NCBI RefSeq assembly: GCF_040611135.1
Contig: NZ_JBEXNL010000009.1
Span: 1 to 64,000 of the forward strand
Length of the DNA stretch: 64,000 nucleotides
Direction: 5' to 3'
DNA from: Tsukamurella sp040611135
Lineage (GTDB): Bacteria > Actinomycetota > Actinomycetes > Mycobacteriales > Mycobacteriaceae
Shown here: positions 8,893 through 17,415 of the stretch, piece by piece
Position numbering within the stretch: position 1 is the stretch's first letter
Layout: the number at the start of each line of letters is the position of its first letter
Notes under the pieces: generated by a model
What the model was told of the DNA's origin: nothing
The model's input: the letters and a program-made list of their open reading frames with translations, nothing else
The model's database searches: none
Made by a program: the position numbers and the translations under genes

Positions 8893-8917
8893 TAGACAGT
8901 CTGTTGATGACTGTCTA
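8893..8917. promoter_or_regulatory. Inverted repeat, TetR-like operator of the AurF gene
   Basis: TAGACAGT and ACTGTCTA form perfect 8-bp arms separated by 9 bases, 10 bases upstream of the AurF start. The left part also reads AGACAGTCT, itself nearly symmetric. Size and symmetry fit a TetR-family operator. No TetR gene lies in the window. Confidence 0.6.
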
Positions 8918-8934
8918 CCACATGTGGTTCGAGC

Positions 8935-9759
8935 TCACGCCCCCGAGAAGCCCGACGACGGGGTGAAGCAGGTGCCGTAGAAGTCCCGGCCGAAGGGCGT
9001 GATCTCGATCCGCCGGCGGACGGTCTTGGCGTACCGGCCGGCGGTGCTGATCGCATCGATGATCTGCGGCTGGACCTGGAGCAGCTCGTACCGCCGCACC
9101 TCCACCTGCTCCTTCGAGAACCAGATCAGGCCCAGGCGGTGCAGGTTGCCGAGGTACGCGGCGATCCGCTCGGGATGGCGGCAGCCGGCGACCTCCGGGA
9201 TCATCGAGAGTCCGGCGGCCACGGTCTCCGCGCCGACCCCGAACGGGCGGTTGGTGCGCACGTCGATCGCGGGCTGCGCACCGTCGTTGTGGAGCAACCG
9301 CAGGATGCGGGCCTCGTCGGGGCAGAGCTCCTGCAGGATGTGCGCGAACGCCGGATGGGGAGCCTGCGCCCCCGCCGGCTCGGCGGACTGCGCGAGCAGC
9401 CGGTCGCCCGTGCGGCGGAGCTCCTCGGAGGTGGTGACGGGCTCGTCCTCACGCTCGTCGAGCTCCTCGACGACCTCACCGTGCACGACGACGCGCGGCG
9501 CCACCTCGGTGGTCAGCGCGACGTCCACGAGATGCCCCGCCTCGCTGACGAACTGCTGGGTGAGGCGCTGCGCCGAGCCGCCGATCTCTCGGGTCACGTT
9601 GAACGCCGAGTTCGACACCCGCCCGAGCCGCCCGAGGAGGCCGCCGCCGGACTCGGGCTTGCCGGCCTCCGCGAGCTCGCCCTCGCCACGCACCGCCAGC
9701 TCGCGGCCCTCGGCGTCCCGCGCCGCGTTGGAACCGGACTTGTCACTCACGTCTGTCAC
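8935..9759 (-). CDS. DUF4393-domain protein
   Basis: The GTG at 9759 overlaps the stop of the DUF445 gene by four bases (GTGA), which indicates translational coupling and sets the start; a longer frame from 9831 would run 72 bases into the upstream gene. The 274-residue product has an acidic, Gly-rich N-terminal third, then a globular region (residues 110-270) with PAFAHILQELCPDEARILRLL, typical of DUF4393 proteins. No signal or membrane helix. Function unknown; the operon suggests work with the membrane DUF445 protein. Confidence 0.75.
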   Translation of the reverse strand: MTDVSDKSGSNAARDAEGRELAVRGEGELAEAGKPESGGGLLGRLGRVSNSAFNVTREIGGSAQRLTQQFVSEAGHLVDVALTTEVAPRVVVHGEVVEELDEREDEPVTTSEELRRTGDRLLAQSAEPAGAQAPHPAFAHILQELCPDEARILRLLHNDGAQPAIDVRTNRPFGVGAETVAAGLSMIPEVAGCRHPERIAAYLGNLHRLGLIWFSKEQVEVRRYELLQVQPQIIDAISTAGRYAKTVRRRIEITPFGRDFYGTCFTPSSGFSGA

Positions 9760-11030
9760 ACCCCGAAGATCGCTAGATGAAGGAACCCGGCGAACGAGCC
9801 GAGCACCGCGCCGTGCAGGAACAGCAGCCACTCGTCCTGCTTGATCGCCGACCGGAGCAGTTCACTGAGATCGTCCGGGCTGAGCTTGCTCATACGCTCG
9901 ATGACGAACTCGCGGACCTTGGTCTGCTGTTCGGCCACGAACTGCGGCTGGCTGACCGTCGCCTCGGCGACCTTGAGCGCCTCGGCACCGACCAGTTGCG
10001 GCACGCGGTCGTAGGCCTCGCTCCCCACCGACAGCTTGACGAAGCCGCGCGCCCAGCCCGCGGCGTTGTCGATCGAATCGCGCAGCACCGTCTCGACGGT
10101 GGCCCGGGTCCGGTCCGAGCGCGGCCCGTGCAGCAGCTCGTCGCAGATGTTCTCGATGGTGATCACCTTGTCCGCCATCACCATGGCGTACTGCTCACCG
10201 ATCTCCTTCTTGCGTTTGAGGAACAGGCCCTGCTTCCACGGCACCCACCAGGTGGGATGGATCGGCTCGAAGATCATCAGGATGCCGATGTAGTTGACCA
10301 CGTAGCCGATGACGATGCCGCCCAGCGGCAGGAGCCACCAGTACGGGAAGAAGTGCAGGAGCGCGACGAGGAGGAAACCCATCGGGAATCCGAAGTAGAA
10401 GCCGAAGTTCTGCATGAACTTCAGTTCCTTGCGGCCCATGTTGTAGAAGATGTCCTTCAGAACCGAAGGATTGTTGGTGAGGTACCGGATCACCAGGAGC
10501 TTGGCGTCGATGTAGTCGTCGATGTTCTCGCCGATGGTCGACGTGATCCGCCGGACGTCCTTCGGCAGCGACGCCGACACGCGCCGGTAGACGAGCAGCT
10601 TCACGTCCTCGGGGAGCGAATACCACAGGCGCGGGTTCTCGCGCTGCATCACGGATTCGACGATCGACGGGATCATCGGCAGCGACGCGCGGGTGAGCAC
10701 CTCGGAGACGTGCTCGGGATCCATCACCTCGTAGAACTCGGCGATACTGCCCACCTTGTTGAGCGACTTGTCGACGGCGATGCTCGCCATCTTCTCGGCT
10801 CTCGAGGGCACGATCCCCTGCCAACCGACGCGGCCGTCCGGCTGGATGGCCGGGATCACCTGAACCCGCCGCGGGAGCAACGGGTACAGGGTGGCCATGC
10901 CGGGAACCTTGACGCCGTAGAACCGCTTGGGCTCGAACAGCATGAGAATGCCGGTCCAGTTGGTGATGTAGCCGATGATGCCGGTGAACAACGGGATCGT
11001 GATGAGCTGCTCGATCAGATGCGCGTTCAC
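9756..11030 (-). CDS. DUF445 membrane protein
   Basis: 424 aa from GTG at 11030. An N-terminal membrane helix pair contains IGYITNWTGILMLFEPKRFYG, and the same pattern recurs near residue 220 as IGYVVNYIGILMIFEPIHPTW, so the protein carries an internal duplication of the NW/NYxGILMxFEP motif typical of DUF445. A last hydrophobic segment ends the protein (FLHGAVLGSFAGFLHLAIFGV region). Long charged stretches between probably sit on one side of the membrane. Function unknown. First gene of a two-gene operon with the DUF4393 gene. Confidence 0.85.
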   Translation of the reverse strand: MNAHLIEQLITIPLFTGIIGYITNWTGILMLFEPKRFYGVKVPGMATLYPLLPRRVQVIPAIQPDGRVGWQGIVPSRAEKMASIAVDKSLNKVGSIAEFYEVMDPEHVSEVLTRASLPMIPSIVESVMQRENPRLWYSLPEDVKLLVYRRVSASLPKDVRRITSTIGENIDDYIDAKLLVIRYLTNNPSVLKDIFYNMGRKELKFMQNFGFYFGFPMGFLLVALLHFFPYWWLLPLGGIVIGYVVNYIGILMIFEPIHPTWWVPWKQGLFLKRKKEIGEQYAMVMADKVITIENICDELLHGPRSDRTRATVETVLRDSIDNAAGWARGFVKLSVGSEAYDRVPQLVGAEALKVAEATVSQPQFVAEQQTKVREFVIERMSKLSPDDLSELLRSAIKQDEWLLFLHGAVLGSFAGFLHLAIFGV

Positions 11031-11233
11031 GACACAGACACCTCATCGACGTTCGTCGTCGAGCGCACCACGTACCCTCCATCTCCGCTCGCGCGGCCCG
11101 AATCACTCGTCCTACGAATGGTTCACGGTCACCCGCTCGACATCATTCGCGCTCACAGTACTCAACAAGATGAGAGGATTACTCCTCGATTCGATCACTG
11201 TGACCAGATGAACACGCCGAGACACGAGCTCGA

Positions 11234-11689
11234 TCACATCGCAAACAGCACCTCTCCCGCAACCACTTCGCGCTCCTCAGGATCCGGAACCGACCCGGGC
11301 GTGGAATCCATCACCACGACCGGACAGATGGCACTGAGCCCCCGATCGCGAATGCCCGACGGGGAGAACGAGATCAACGGATCCCCCGCGGCGACCTTCG
11401 ACTTCTCCGCGGCCAGCAGCGTGAAGCCCTCGCCCCCCAGATTCACGGTGTCGATTCCGACGTGCACGAGAACACCGACGCCACCGTCGCCGAGCACGAT
11501 CGCCGCATGCGGATGCAACTTGAGCACCGTGCCCGCGACGGGGGAGACGACGACGGCGTCGGCACCGCCGGCGGGAACCGACGGCTCGATCGCGACACCC
11601 GAACCGACCATCTGGCCCGCGAAGACCTGATCGGGGACCGCGGAGAGCGGCACCAGCCGCCCGGCCACCGGCGCGAGGATGTCGGTCAC
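11234..11689 (-). CDS. PTS EIIA component, glucose/N-acetylglucosamine family
   Basis: 151 aa single-domain EIIA(Glc)-type protein. The phosphorylated histidine is H76 in VLVHVGIDTVNL, with partner H61 in KLHPHAAIV, matching H90/H75 of E. coli EIIAGlc. It accepts phosphate from HPr and passes it to EIIB. The GTG start at 11689 overlaps the EIIB stop (GTGA), showing an EIIB-EIIA operon. HPr and Enzyme I are not in the window. Confidence 0.9.
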   Translation of the reverse strand: MTDILAPVAGRLVPLSAVPDQVFAGQMVGSGVAIEPSVPAGGADAVVVSPVAGTVLKLHPHAAIVLGDGGVGVLVHVGIDTVNLGGEGFTLLAAEKSKVAAGDPLISFSPSGIRDRGLSAICPVVVMDSTPGSVPDPEEREVVAGEVLFAM

Positions 11690-11913
11690 AGGAGGTCCTG
11701 CACTTCCTCCGCGAGGGCGTCGGCGGTCGGCCCGACGACGACCTGGACCGCGGATCCGGCCACCATCACGCCGTGCGACAGCTTCTTGAGCGCGGCCTGA
11801 TCGACGAGACCTGCGTCTTTCACCTCGCACCGCAGGCGGGTGATGCAGCCCTCGACCTCCTCGATGTTGTCGGCCCCGCCGAGTCCGTTCACGATGTCCT
11901 GAGCCTTCGACAT
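11686..11913 (-). CDS. PTS EIIB component, glucose/N-acetylglucosamine family
   Basis: 75 aa. The phospho-cysteine is C23 in VEGCITRLRCEV. ATG at 11913 is chosen since it gives the standard EIIB N-terminus (SKAQDIVNGLGGADNI) and has a purine-rich site (GGAAGGG) upstream; the frame can be extended to 11985 but that would run over the operator. It is transcribed divergently from EIIC, so one promoter region at 11914-12018 serves both. Single-domain EIIB matches the NagF-type arrangement known in Streptomyces. Confidence 0.9.
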   Translation of the reverse strand: MSKAQDIVNGLGGADNIEEVEGCITRLRCEVKDAGLVDQAALKKLSHGVMVAGSAVQVVVGPTADALAEEVQDLL

Positions 11914-11963
11914 GTCTGCCGCCCTTCCGGAGAGGTTCGGGGAAACCGGCGCACGCCGCCCCA

Positions 11964-11978
11964 ACTGGTTATAACCTG
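11964..11978. promoter_or_regulatory. DasR/NagR-type operator in the divergent PTS promoter
   Basis: ACTGGTTATAACCTG holds the perfect palindrome GGTTATAACC (11967-11976). It is 51 bases before EIIB and 41 before EIIC, well placed to control both directions. It differs from the site before the GntR gene at only two positions. Confidence 0.75.
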
Positions 11979-12018
11979 TCGTCACCCTAGTGGACTCGTC
12001 CCTCGACAGGAGCGAAAA

Positions 12019-13254
12019 ATGAGTTCCTCATCCGGATCCGGTATATCAGCACGACGGCTCGATCTGACCGGTCTCCAGAAACTCGGCCGCAGTCTCATGC
12101 TGCCCATCGCGGTCCTCCCGGCCGCGGGCCTGCTCCTGCGACTTGGGCAGGACGATCTGCTCGGCCGCTGGTCGTCGATGAAGACCGTGGCCGCCGTCAT
12201 CGGCGGCGCCGGAAACGCGCTGATCGGCAACCTGGCGATCCTCTTCGCCGTCGGTATCGCGATCGGCTGGGCGAAGAAGGCCGACGGTTCCACCGCGCTC
12301 GCCGCGCTCGTCGGATACCTCTCCTTCCAGGCGGTCGAGAAGGCGATGTCGCCGGTGGTGCTGGCCGGCAAGGTCGACAAGGCGGGCGACCCCGCGATCG
12401 TCGACTACGGCGTGCTCGGCGGCATCGTCATCGGCATCATGTCGGCGATGCTGTGGCAGCGGTTCTACAAGACGAAGCTCCCCGACTACATCGGCTTCTT
12501 CTCCGGCCGGCGCCTGGTCCCGATCCTCACCGCGTCCGGCGCGATCGTCGTCGGCGTGATCATGTCCTTCATCTACCCGGCCTTCAACTGGGCCCTCACC
12601 GGCCTCGGCAACTGGGTCGCCGAGCACGCGGTCGTCGGCGGCGGGGTCTTCGGCACCGTCAACCGCCTGCTGCTCCCGCTCGGCCTGCACCACATCATCA
12701 ACTCGGTGGTCTGGTTCGTCCTCGGCGACTACCACACCGCCACCGGGCAGGTCGTGCACGGCGACATCTCCCGCTTCCTGCAGGGCGACCCCACCGCCGG
12801 CACGTTCATGACCGGCTTCTTCCCCATCATGATGTTCGGCCTGCCCGCCGCGGCCCTCGCCATCTACCGCTGCGCCAAGCCCGAGAACCGCAAGGTGGTC
12901 GGCGGCATCATGCTCTCCGTCGCGCTCACCAGCTTCCTGACCGGCATCACCGAGCCGCTGGAGTTCTCCTTCATCTTCGTCGCGTGGCCGCTGCTCGTCG
13001 TGCACGCGCTGCTCACCGGCAGTTCCCTGCTCATCGCGAACTGGCTCGGCATCCATCACGGGTTCACGTTCTCCGCGGGCGCGATCGACTACGTCCTCAA
13101 CTTCGGCAAGGCCACCAATCCGCTGTGGCTCATCCCGATGGGCCTCGTCTACGCCGTGATCTACTACTTCACGTTCTCGTTCATCATCAAGCGCCGGAAC
13201 CTCAAGACCCCCGGCCGCGAGGACGAGGACGAGGAAGCAGAGGTGACGGCGTGA
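12019..13254 (+). CDS. PTS EIIC component, N-acetylglucosamine/glucose type
   Basis: 411 aa polytopic membrane permease beginning LGRSLMLPIAVLPAAGLLLRLGQ, typical of glucose-family EIIC, with the ITEPLEFSFIFVAWPLL signature near residue 310 and about 8-10 hydrophobic helices. It transports and, with EIIB, phosphorylates the sugar. GlcNAc is the best guess because nagA follows directly. ATG at 12019 has AGGAGCGAAAA upstream. EIIB and EIIA are separate proteins on the other strand, and no domain is fused to the C-terminus. Confidence 0.9.
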   Translation: MSSSSGSGISARRLDLTGLQKLGRSLMLPIAVLPAAGLLLRLGQDDLLGRWSSMKTVAAVIGGAGNALIGNLAILFAVGIAIGWAKKADGSTALAALVGYLSFQAVEKAMSPVVLAGKVDKAGDPAIVDYGVLGGIVIGIMSAMLWQRFYKTKLPDYIGFFSGRRLVPILTASGAIVVGVIMSFIYPAFNWALTGLGNWVAEHAVVGGGVFGTVNRLLLPLGLHHIINSVVWFVLGDYHTATGQVVHGDISRFLQGDPTAGTFMTGFFPIMMFGLPAAALAIYRCAKPENRKVVGGIMLSVALTSFLTGITEPLEFSFIFVAWPLLVVHALLTGSSLLIANWLGIHHGFTFSAGAIDYVLNFGKATNPLWLIPMGLVYAVIYYFTFSFIIKRRNLKTPGREDEDEEAEVTA

Positions 13255-14408
13255 CCGAGTACCTGCGCGGCACCGTCGTCACGCCCTCCGGGGCGATCGA
13301 CGACGGCGTCGTCGCGTACGGCGGCGGACTCATCACGGAGGTCGGGCCGGCGTCGGCCTTCCCCCCCGCCGGCCTCCCGGCACCGTCGGACCGCGTGTAC
13401 GTGCCCGGCATGATCGACGTGCACTGCCACGGCGGCGGCGGGTTCGGCTTCCCCGACTCCGACGCCGACGGTGCCCGCGCCGCCGCCGCGCACCACCTCG
13501 GCCGCGGTACGACGACGCTGCTCGCCTCGCTCGTGTCGGCGTCGCCGGACAAGCTTCTCGAGCGCATCGCGACGCTCTCGCCCCTCGTCGACGACGGCAC
13601 CGTCGCCGGCCTGCACCTGGAGGGGCCGTTCCTGGCCCAGGAGGTGTGCGGGGCGCAGGACCCGCGGTACATCATCGACGGTGACCCGGCGCTGCTGGAG
13701 ACGCTCCTCGACGCCGCGGGCGGCCGGATCCGCTCGATGACGGTCGCCGCCGAGACGGCGCACTTCGACGTGTTGGCCCGGCAGTTGTCCGAGGCCGGCG
13801 CCGTCGTCTCGGTGGGGCACACCGCCGGCGACTACGACACCGTCGAGGCCGCGCTCGGCGCACCCTCCGGGCCGGTGAGCATCACGCACCTGTTCAACGG
13901 CATGCACCCCATGCACCACCGGCATCCCGGCGCGGTCGGCGCGGCCCTCAAGGTCGCGGGCGAGGGACGCGCGGTCGCCGAGGTCATCGGCGACGGGGTG
14001 CACCTGGCCGCCGGCACCGTCGCGATGGTCTTCGCGACCGTCGGGCCCGACCACGTCGCGCTCATCTCCGACGCGATGCAGGCGGCCGGCATGCCCGACG
14101 GCCAGTACTCACTGGGGCCGCTGGAGGTCACCGTCGGGGGCGGCACGGCCCGCCTGACCACGTCCGACGGTACGCCGGGCGCGATCGCCGGGGGCACCTC
14201 CTCGGTGTTCGACGTGTTCGCGCGCGCCGTCCGGTACTCGGGAGTCGCCCTCGCCGACGCTGCCCGCGCGGGCGCGACGACGCCCGCTCGGCTGCTGGGC
14301 CTGAGGGACCGGGGCGAGCTGTCCGCCGGCCTGCGGGCCGACCTGCTCGAACTGTCCGCCGACCTGGACCTGCTGCGGGTGTTCCGCGGGGGTGTCGAGG
14401 TCTCCTGA
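13251..14408 (+). CDS. nagA: N-acetylglucosamine-6-phosphate deacetylase
   Basis: 385 aa amidohydrolase. Key segments are PGMIDVHCHGGGG (metal His residues), GLHLEGPFL (metal Glu), SVGHTAGD, THLFNGMHPMHHR (metal and substrate His) and ALISDAMQAAGM (catalytic Asp). It removes acetate from GlcNAc-6-P made by the PTS. The GTG start overlaps the EIIC stop by four bases, so it is co-translated with the transporter. The next enzyme, NagB deaminase, is not in this window. Confidence 0.92.
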   Translation: MTEYLRGTVVTPSGAIDDGVVAYGGGLITEVGPASAFPPAGLPAPSDRVYVPGMIDVHCHGGGGFGFPDSDADGARAAAAHHLGRGTTTLLASLVSASPDKLLERIATLSPLVDDGTVAGLHLEGPFLAQEVCGAQDPRYIIDGDPALLETLLDAAGGRIRSMTVAAETAHFDVLARQLSEAGAVVSVGHTAGDYDTVEAALGAPSGPVSITHLFNGMHPMHHRHPGAVGAALKVAGEGRAVAEVIGDGVHLAAGTVAMVFATVGPDHVALISDAMQAAGMPDGQYSLGPLEVTVGGGTARLTTSDGTPGAIAGGTSSVFDVFARAVRYSGVALADAARAGATTPARLLGLRDRGELSAGLRADLLELSADLDLLRVFRGGVEVS

Positions 14409-14422
14409 CCGAGCCGTTCCAT

Positions 14423-14455
14423 CAGTGTGACACCTGCAGTCGCGGTGTTACACTG
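14423..14455. promoter_or_regulatory. Inverted repeat, probable autoregulatory operator of the PIN toxin-antitoxin pair
   Basis: CAGTGTGACACC (14423-14434) and GGTGTTACACTG (14444-14455) pair at 11 of 12 positions around a 9-base spacer, and end six bases before the antitoxin ATG. Position and symmetry fit binding by the antitoxin or the complex. Confidence 0.65.
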
Positions 14456-14460
14456 ACGGC

Positions 14461-14730
14461 ATGCCCACCACGCGCCCGCGGCACGCCATCACGGAGACCC
14501 CCGAGATCGCGCACGCCCTGGAAGTCGCCCGGCGGCGCTGGCCGACACATGCCGACAGTCCGTCGCGACTGCTGCGCGAGCTGATCGCTGCAGGAGCCGA
14601 CGCAGTGGACGAGTCGACGGAGAGCGAGATCGAACGGCGCGTGGCGGTCGCGAATCGGCTCGCCGGAAGCATGACCGGCACCTTCCCCGACGGCTACCTC
14701 GAGGAACTGAGGTCCGAGTGGCCGGAGTAG
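14461..14730 (+). CDS. Putative antitoxin of a PIN-domain toxin-antitoxin pair
   Basis: 89 aa, ATG at 14461. The protein has a short basic N-terminus, a likely helix-rich middle (ALEVARRRWPTHADSPSRLLRELIAAGADAV split over residues 20-50) and an acidic C-terminal half, as in small antitoxins. It overlaps the downstream PIN gene by 13 bases. No family could be named with certainty. The operator-like inverted repeat directly upstream supports the antitoxin role. Confidence 0.65.
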   Translation: MPTTRPRHAITETPEIAHALEVARRRWPTHADSPSRLLRELIAAGADAVDESTESEIERRVAVANRLAGSMTGTFPDGYLEELRSEWPE

Positions 14731-15152
14731 CCGTCCTCGACGCGAGCGTCCTCATCGCCTTCTTCGAGGAGGGCGATCCGTTTCACCCCGAGTCCGTTCT
14801 GGCCGTGACGTCCGCGATCCGGCGCGGCGATCGACTCCTCGCCAACGAACTGACCGTCGCGGAGTTCCTGGTCGGCGCCGTCCGATCGGGGATCCTCGAC
14901 GATGCGGAGGCGCGCATCGCCGAACTCGGCGTCGAGCGCCAGGAGTTTCCACCGAGGTTCGCACCTCGACTCGCGCAGATCCGGCACGACGCCCGGATCA
15001 AGCTTCCCGATGCCGCCGTCCTCCTCACCGCCATCGAGGCCACAGAACACGGGACCGTCACCGTCTCCCTCGCGACCTTCGACGAGCGGCTCCGCGCCGC
15101 CGGCCACGCCTACGGCGTCTCGCCTGCACCCGGGACGGTCACGTCCGAGTAG
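14718..15152 (+). CDS. PIN-domain ribonuclease toxin (VapC-like)
   Basis: 144 aa from GTG at 14718. Conserved PIN acidic residues can be placed: D8 in AVLDASVLIAFF, E44/E49 in ANELTVAEFLVG, D98 in KLPDAAVLLTA and D122 in LATFDERL. PIN toxins cleave RNA with metal ions and are held inactive by their partner. Overlap with the upstream antitoxin gene couples their translation. Confidence 0.85.
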   Translation: MAGVAVLDASVLIAFFEEGDPFHPESVLAVTSAIRRGDRLLANELTVAEFLVGAVRSGILDDAEARIAELGVERQEFPPRFAPRLAQIRHDARIKLPDAAVLLTAIEATEHGTVTVSLATFDERLRAAGHAYGVSPAPGTVTSE

Positions 15153-15161
15153 TTGCACACC

Positions 15162-15992
15162 TCAGCCGAGCGCCACGCTCCCGGTGATCGTCGTGTTCGT
15201 CGCGCCGCCGATCCAGATCTCGCCACCTACGGATTCGATCTGCACGCGGCCACGTCGGCCGAGCACGGTCCCCTGGGAGGCGACGTAACTCGGCGGCAGC
15301 TCGTCCGTGCCGATCAGCCATTGCGCGATTCCTGCGTTGAGGGACCCCGTGACCGGGTCCTCGGGGACGGCGAGGCCGGGGCAGAAGGCGCGGACCTCCA
15401 CATCGGCGTCGCCGCCGCGCGGATACGACCCGACGACGCCGACGTTGAGCTCCCCCATCGCTGCGAAATCCGGATTCAGCGCCAGCACCGCGTCCGCGTC
15501 CCGCAGCCGCGCCGCCACCCAGCCCGGACCGTTGTCCACCCACTCCGCGGCGAGGACATCCGAGACCGGGATCCGCAATCCGGCTGCGATCCGGTCGACG
15601 GTGTCCGCGTCCGCCTGCCCGGAACGGACGAGTGGCGGGGCCGCGAAGGCGATTTCGTCTCCGCGGCGCAGCCGCACCAGGCCGGCCGCGCACTCCTGTA
15701 CCACCGTCCCGGACGACGCCGGGACACCGCCCTCCTCGAGCCAGGCGTGCGCGCTGCCCAACGTCGGATGCCCGGCGAAGGGCAGCTCGCCGCCGGGCGT
15801 GAAGATCCGCAGCCGGTAGTCCGCCGCCGGATCGGTCGGGCGCAGCAGGAACGTCGTCTCACTGAGATTCGTCCAGCGCGCGAACGCCGCCATCCGGTCG
15901 TCGGTGAGGTCGTCGGCGTGGTGCACCACCGCCACCGGGTTGCCCCGCAGCGGCTCGGAGGAGAAGACATCGACCTGGCGGAATCGGTACAT
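15162..15992 (-). CDS. PhzF-family isomerase/epimerase
   Basis: 276 aa, ATG at 15992. PhzF marks are the N-terminus YRFRQVDVFSSEPLRGNPVAVV, the catalytic Glu in NLSETTFLL, FAGHPTLGSAHAWL and the C-terminal repeat EDPVTGSLNAGIAQWL. PhzF proteins are two-domain diaminopimelate-epimerase-like folds; most are of unknown role. Here no phenazine genes are nearby. It starts four bases after the stop of the flavoprotein pseudogene, suggesting a former two-gene operon. Confidence 0.85.
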   Translation of the reverse strand: MYRFRQVDVFSSEPLRGNPVAVVHHADDLTDDRMAAFARWTNLSETTFLLRPTDPAADYRLRIFTPGGELPFAGHPTLGSAHAWLEEGGVPASSGTVVQECAAGLVRLRRGDEIAFAAPPLVRSGQADADTVDRIAAGLRIPVSDVLAAEWVDNGPGWVAARLRDADAVLALNPDFAAMGELNVGVVGSYPRGGDADVEVRAFCPGLAVPEDPVTGSLNAGIAQWLIGTDELPPSYVASQGTVLGRRGRVQIESVGGEIWIGGATNTTITGSVALG

Positions 15993-15996
15993 GGTC

Positions 15997-16640
15997 CTAG
16001 TAAAGCTCACGCCCGTAGCCGATGCCGTAGTAGCGGTCCAGTTCCTCGAGCGAGTCGTCCGGCCGCTCCAGAGATTTGGCGATGACGGCGCGCCGGGGCA
16101 CGCCGTGGTCGTCGTCCTGCGTCGGCCAGGTCGACGGCTCCCACGCCTCGGACCGCAGGAAGGCCTTGCTGCAGTGGAAGAAGACCTCGCCGATCGCGAC
16201 CTCGATGATGAGCTGGGGCAGCTTGTCCCCCACCGCCATTCGCTGCGCATAGGGCGCATCGGCGAGCACGACGGCGGTTCCGTTGATCCGCAGCGTATCG
16301 CCGCGCCCGGGGATCACGAACTCGAGCGCGACGTGCGGGTCCTGCAGCAGGTTCCGCAGCCCGTCGACGCGGCGGTTGCCGGGCCGGTCGGGCAGCGCGA
16401 TCGTGCGGTCGTGCGGTCGTCGAGGATGAGCACGCCGCCCGCGGGGTCGCCCTTCGGGGAGACGTCGAGGTCGCCGGCCGCGCCGGAGGTCGCCACGAAG
16501 TACAGCCGCGCCGCCGCGAGGAACAGACGGTGCACCTCGTGCAGCTCTGACTTCGCCTTGTCGCGGATCCGCGGGATCGGCTCAGGCACCAGGGCCCGCA
16601 GCTGGTCGATCGTCGTCACCGGCGTGCGCTCGTGCCCCAT
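15997..16640 (-). pseudogene. PPOX-type FMN flavoprotein, frameshifted by an 8-bp tandem duplication
   Basis: The first part (ATG at 16640, MGHERTPVTTIDQL) runs in one frame to LILDDR, then the rest of the same family continues in another frame from TIALPDRPGNRRVDGLRNLL through to YYGIGYGRELY at 15997. Between them the plus strand reads GTGCGGTC twice in tandem (16403-16418). Removing one copy restores a single frame of about 212 codons. The intact product would be a pyridoxamine-5-phosphate-oxidase-like FMN protein. It may be a true recent mutation, a slippage-switchable gene, or a sequencing error. Confidence 0.85.
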
Positions 16641-16659
16641 GCGACGAGCGTAACGACCC

Positions 16660-17415
16660 CTACAGCGGCCGCAGGATGCGGTCGAGGAACTCGCGGGTGC
16701 GGTCCTGCTGCGGATTCCCGATGACATCCGCGGGCCGACCGGCCTCGAGCACCAAGCCCCGGTCGACGAACAGCACCTGATCGGCCACGTCCCGCGCGAA
16801 GGCCATCTCGTGCGTCACCACGACCATGGTCCGGCCCTCGTCCGCGAGATCGCGCATCACGGTCAGCACGTCGCCCACCAGCTCCGGATCGAGCGCCGAG
16901 GTCGGCTCGTCGAACAGCACGACCCGCGGCCGCAGCGCCAACGCCCGCGCGATCCCGACGCGCTGCTGCTGGCCACCCGAGAGCTGGTGCGGGTACTTGT
17001 CCGCGTGCTCGGCCAGCCCGACCCGCGCGAGCAGGTCCCGCGCCTGCGACTCGACCTCGGCCGGGGGCCGCTTCTGCACGACGACGGGCCCCTCGGTCAC
17101 ATTCCGCAGCGCCGTGAAATGCGGGAACAGGTTGTGCGACTGGAAGACCATCGCGCTCTGCGAGCGATAGCGCGTCAGCTCCGCCTTCCCCGGCGGCCCG
17201 GCACCGAAGTCCACGGTCGCGTCGCCGACGGTGACCGTTCCCCCGTCCGGCAGCTCGAGCGCGTTGAGGGAGCGGAGCACCGTCGTCTTGCCCGACCCGG
17301 AGGGTCCGATGACGACGGTGACCGTACCCTCCGGCACGGCGAAATCGATGCCGCGCAAGACGTTCACGTCGCCGAAGGACTTGGTGAGGCCGCGCACCGA
17401 GATCAGGTCGGTCAT
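16660..17415 (-). CDS. Polar amino-acid ABC transporter ATP-binding protein
   Basis: 251 aa with Walker A GPSGSGKTT (residues 37-45), signature LSGGQQQR, Walker B VVLFDEPTSALD and the H-loop in VVTHEMAF. The sequence is of the GlnQ/TcyN amino-acid import class. ATG at 17415 overlaps the stop of the fused binding protein-permease gene (ATGA), so the complete importer is encoded by two genes. Convergent or close to the flavoprotein pseudogene with 19 bases between. Confidence 0.92.
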   Translation of the reverse strand: MTDLISVRGLTKSFGDVNVLRGIDFAVPEGTVTVVIGPSGSGKTTVLRSLNALELPDGGTVTVGDATVDFGAGPPGKAELTRYRSQSAMVFQSHNLFPHFTALRNVTEGPVVVQKRPPAEVESQARDLLARVGLAEHADKYPHQLSGGQQQRVGIARALALRPRVVLFDEPTSALDPELVGDVLTVMRDLADEGRTMVVVTHEMAFARDVADQVLFVDRGLVLEAGRPADVIGNPQQDRTREFLDRILRPL

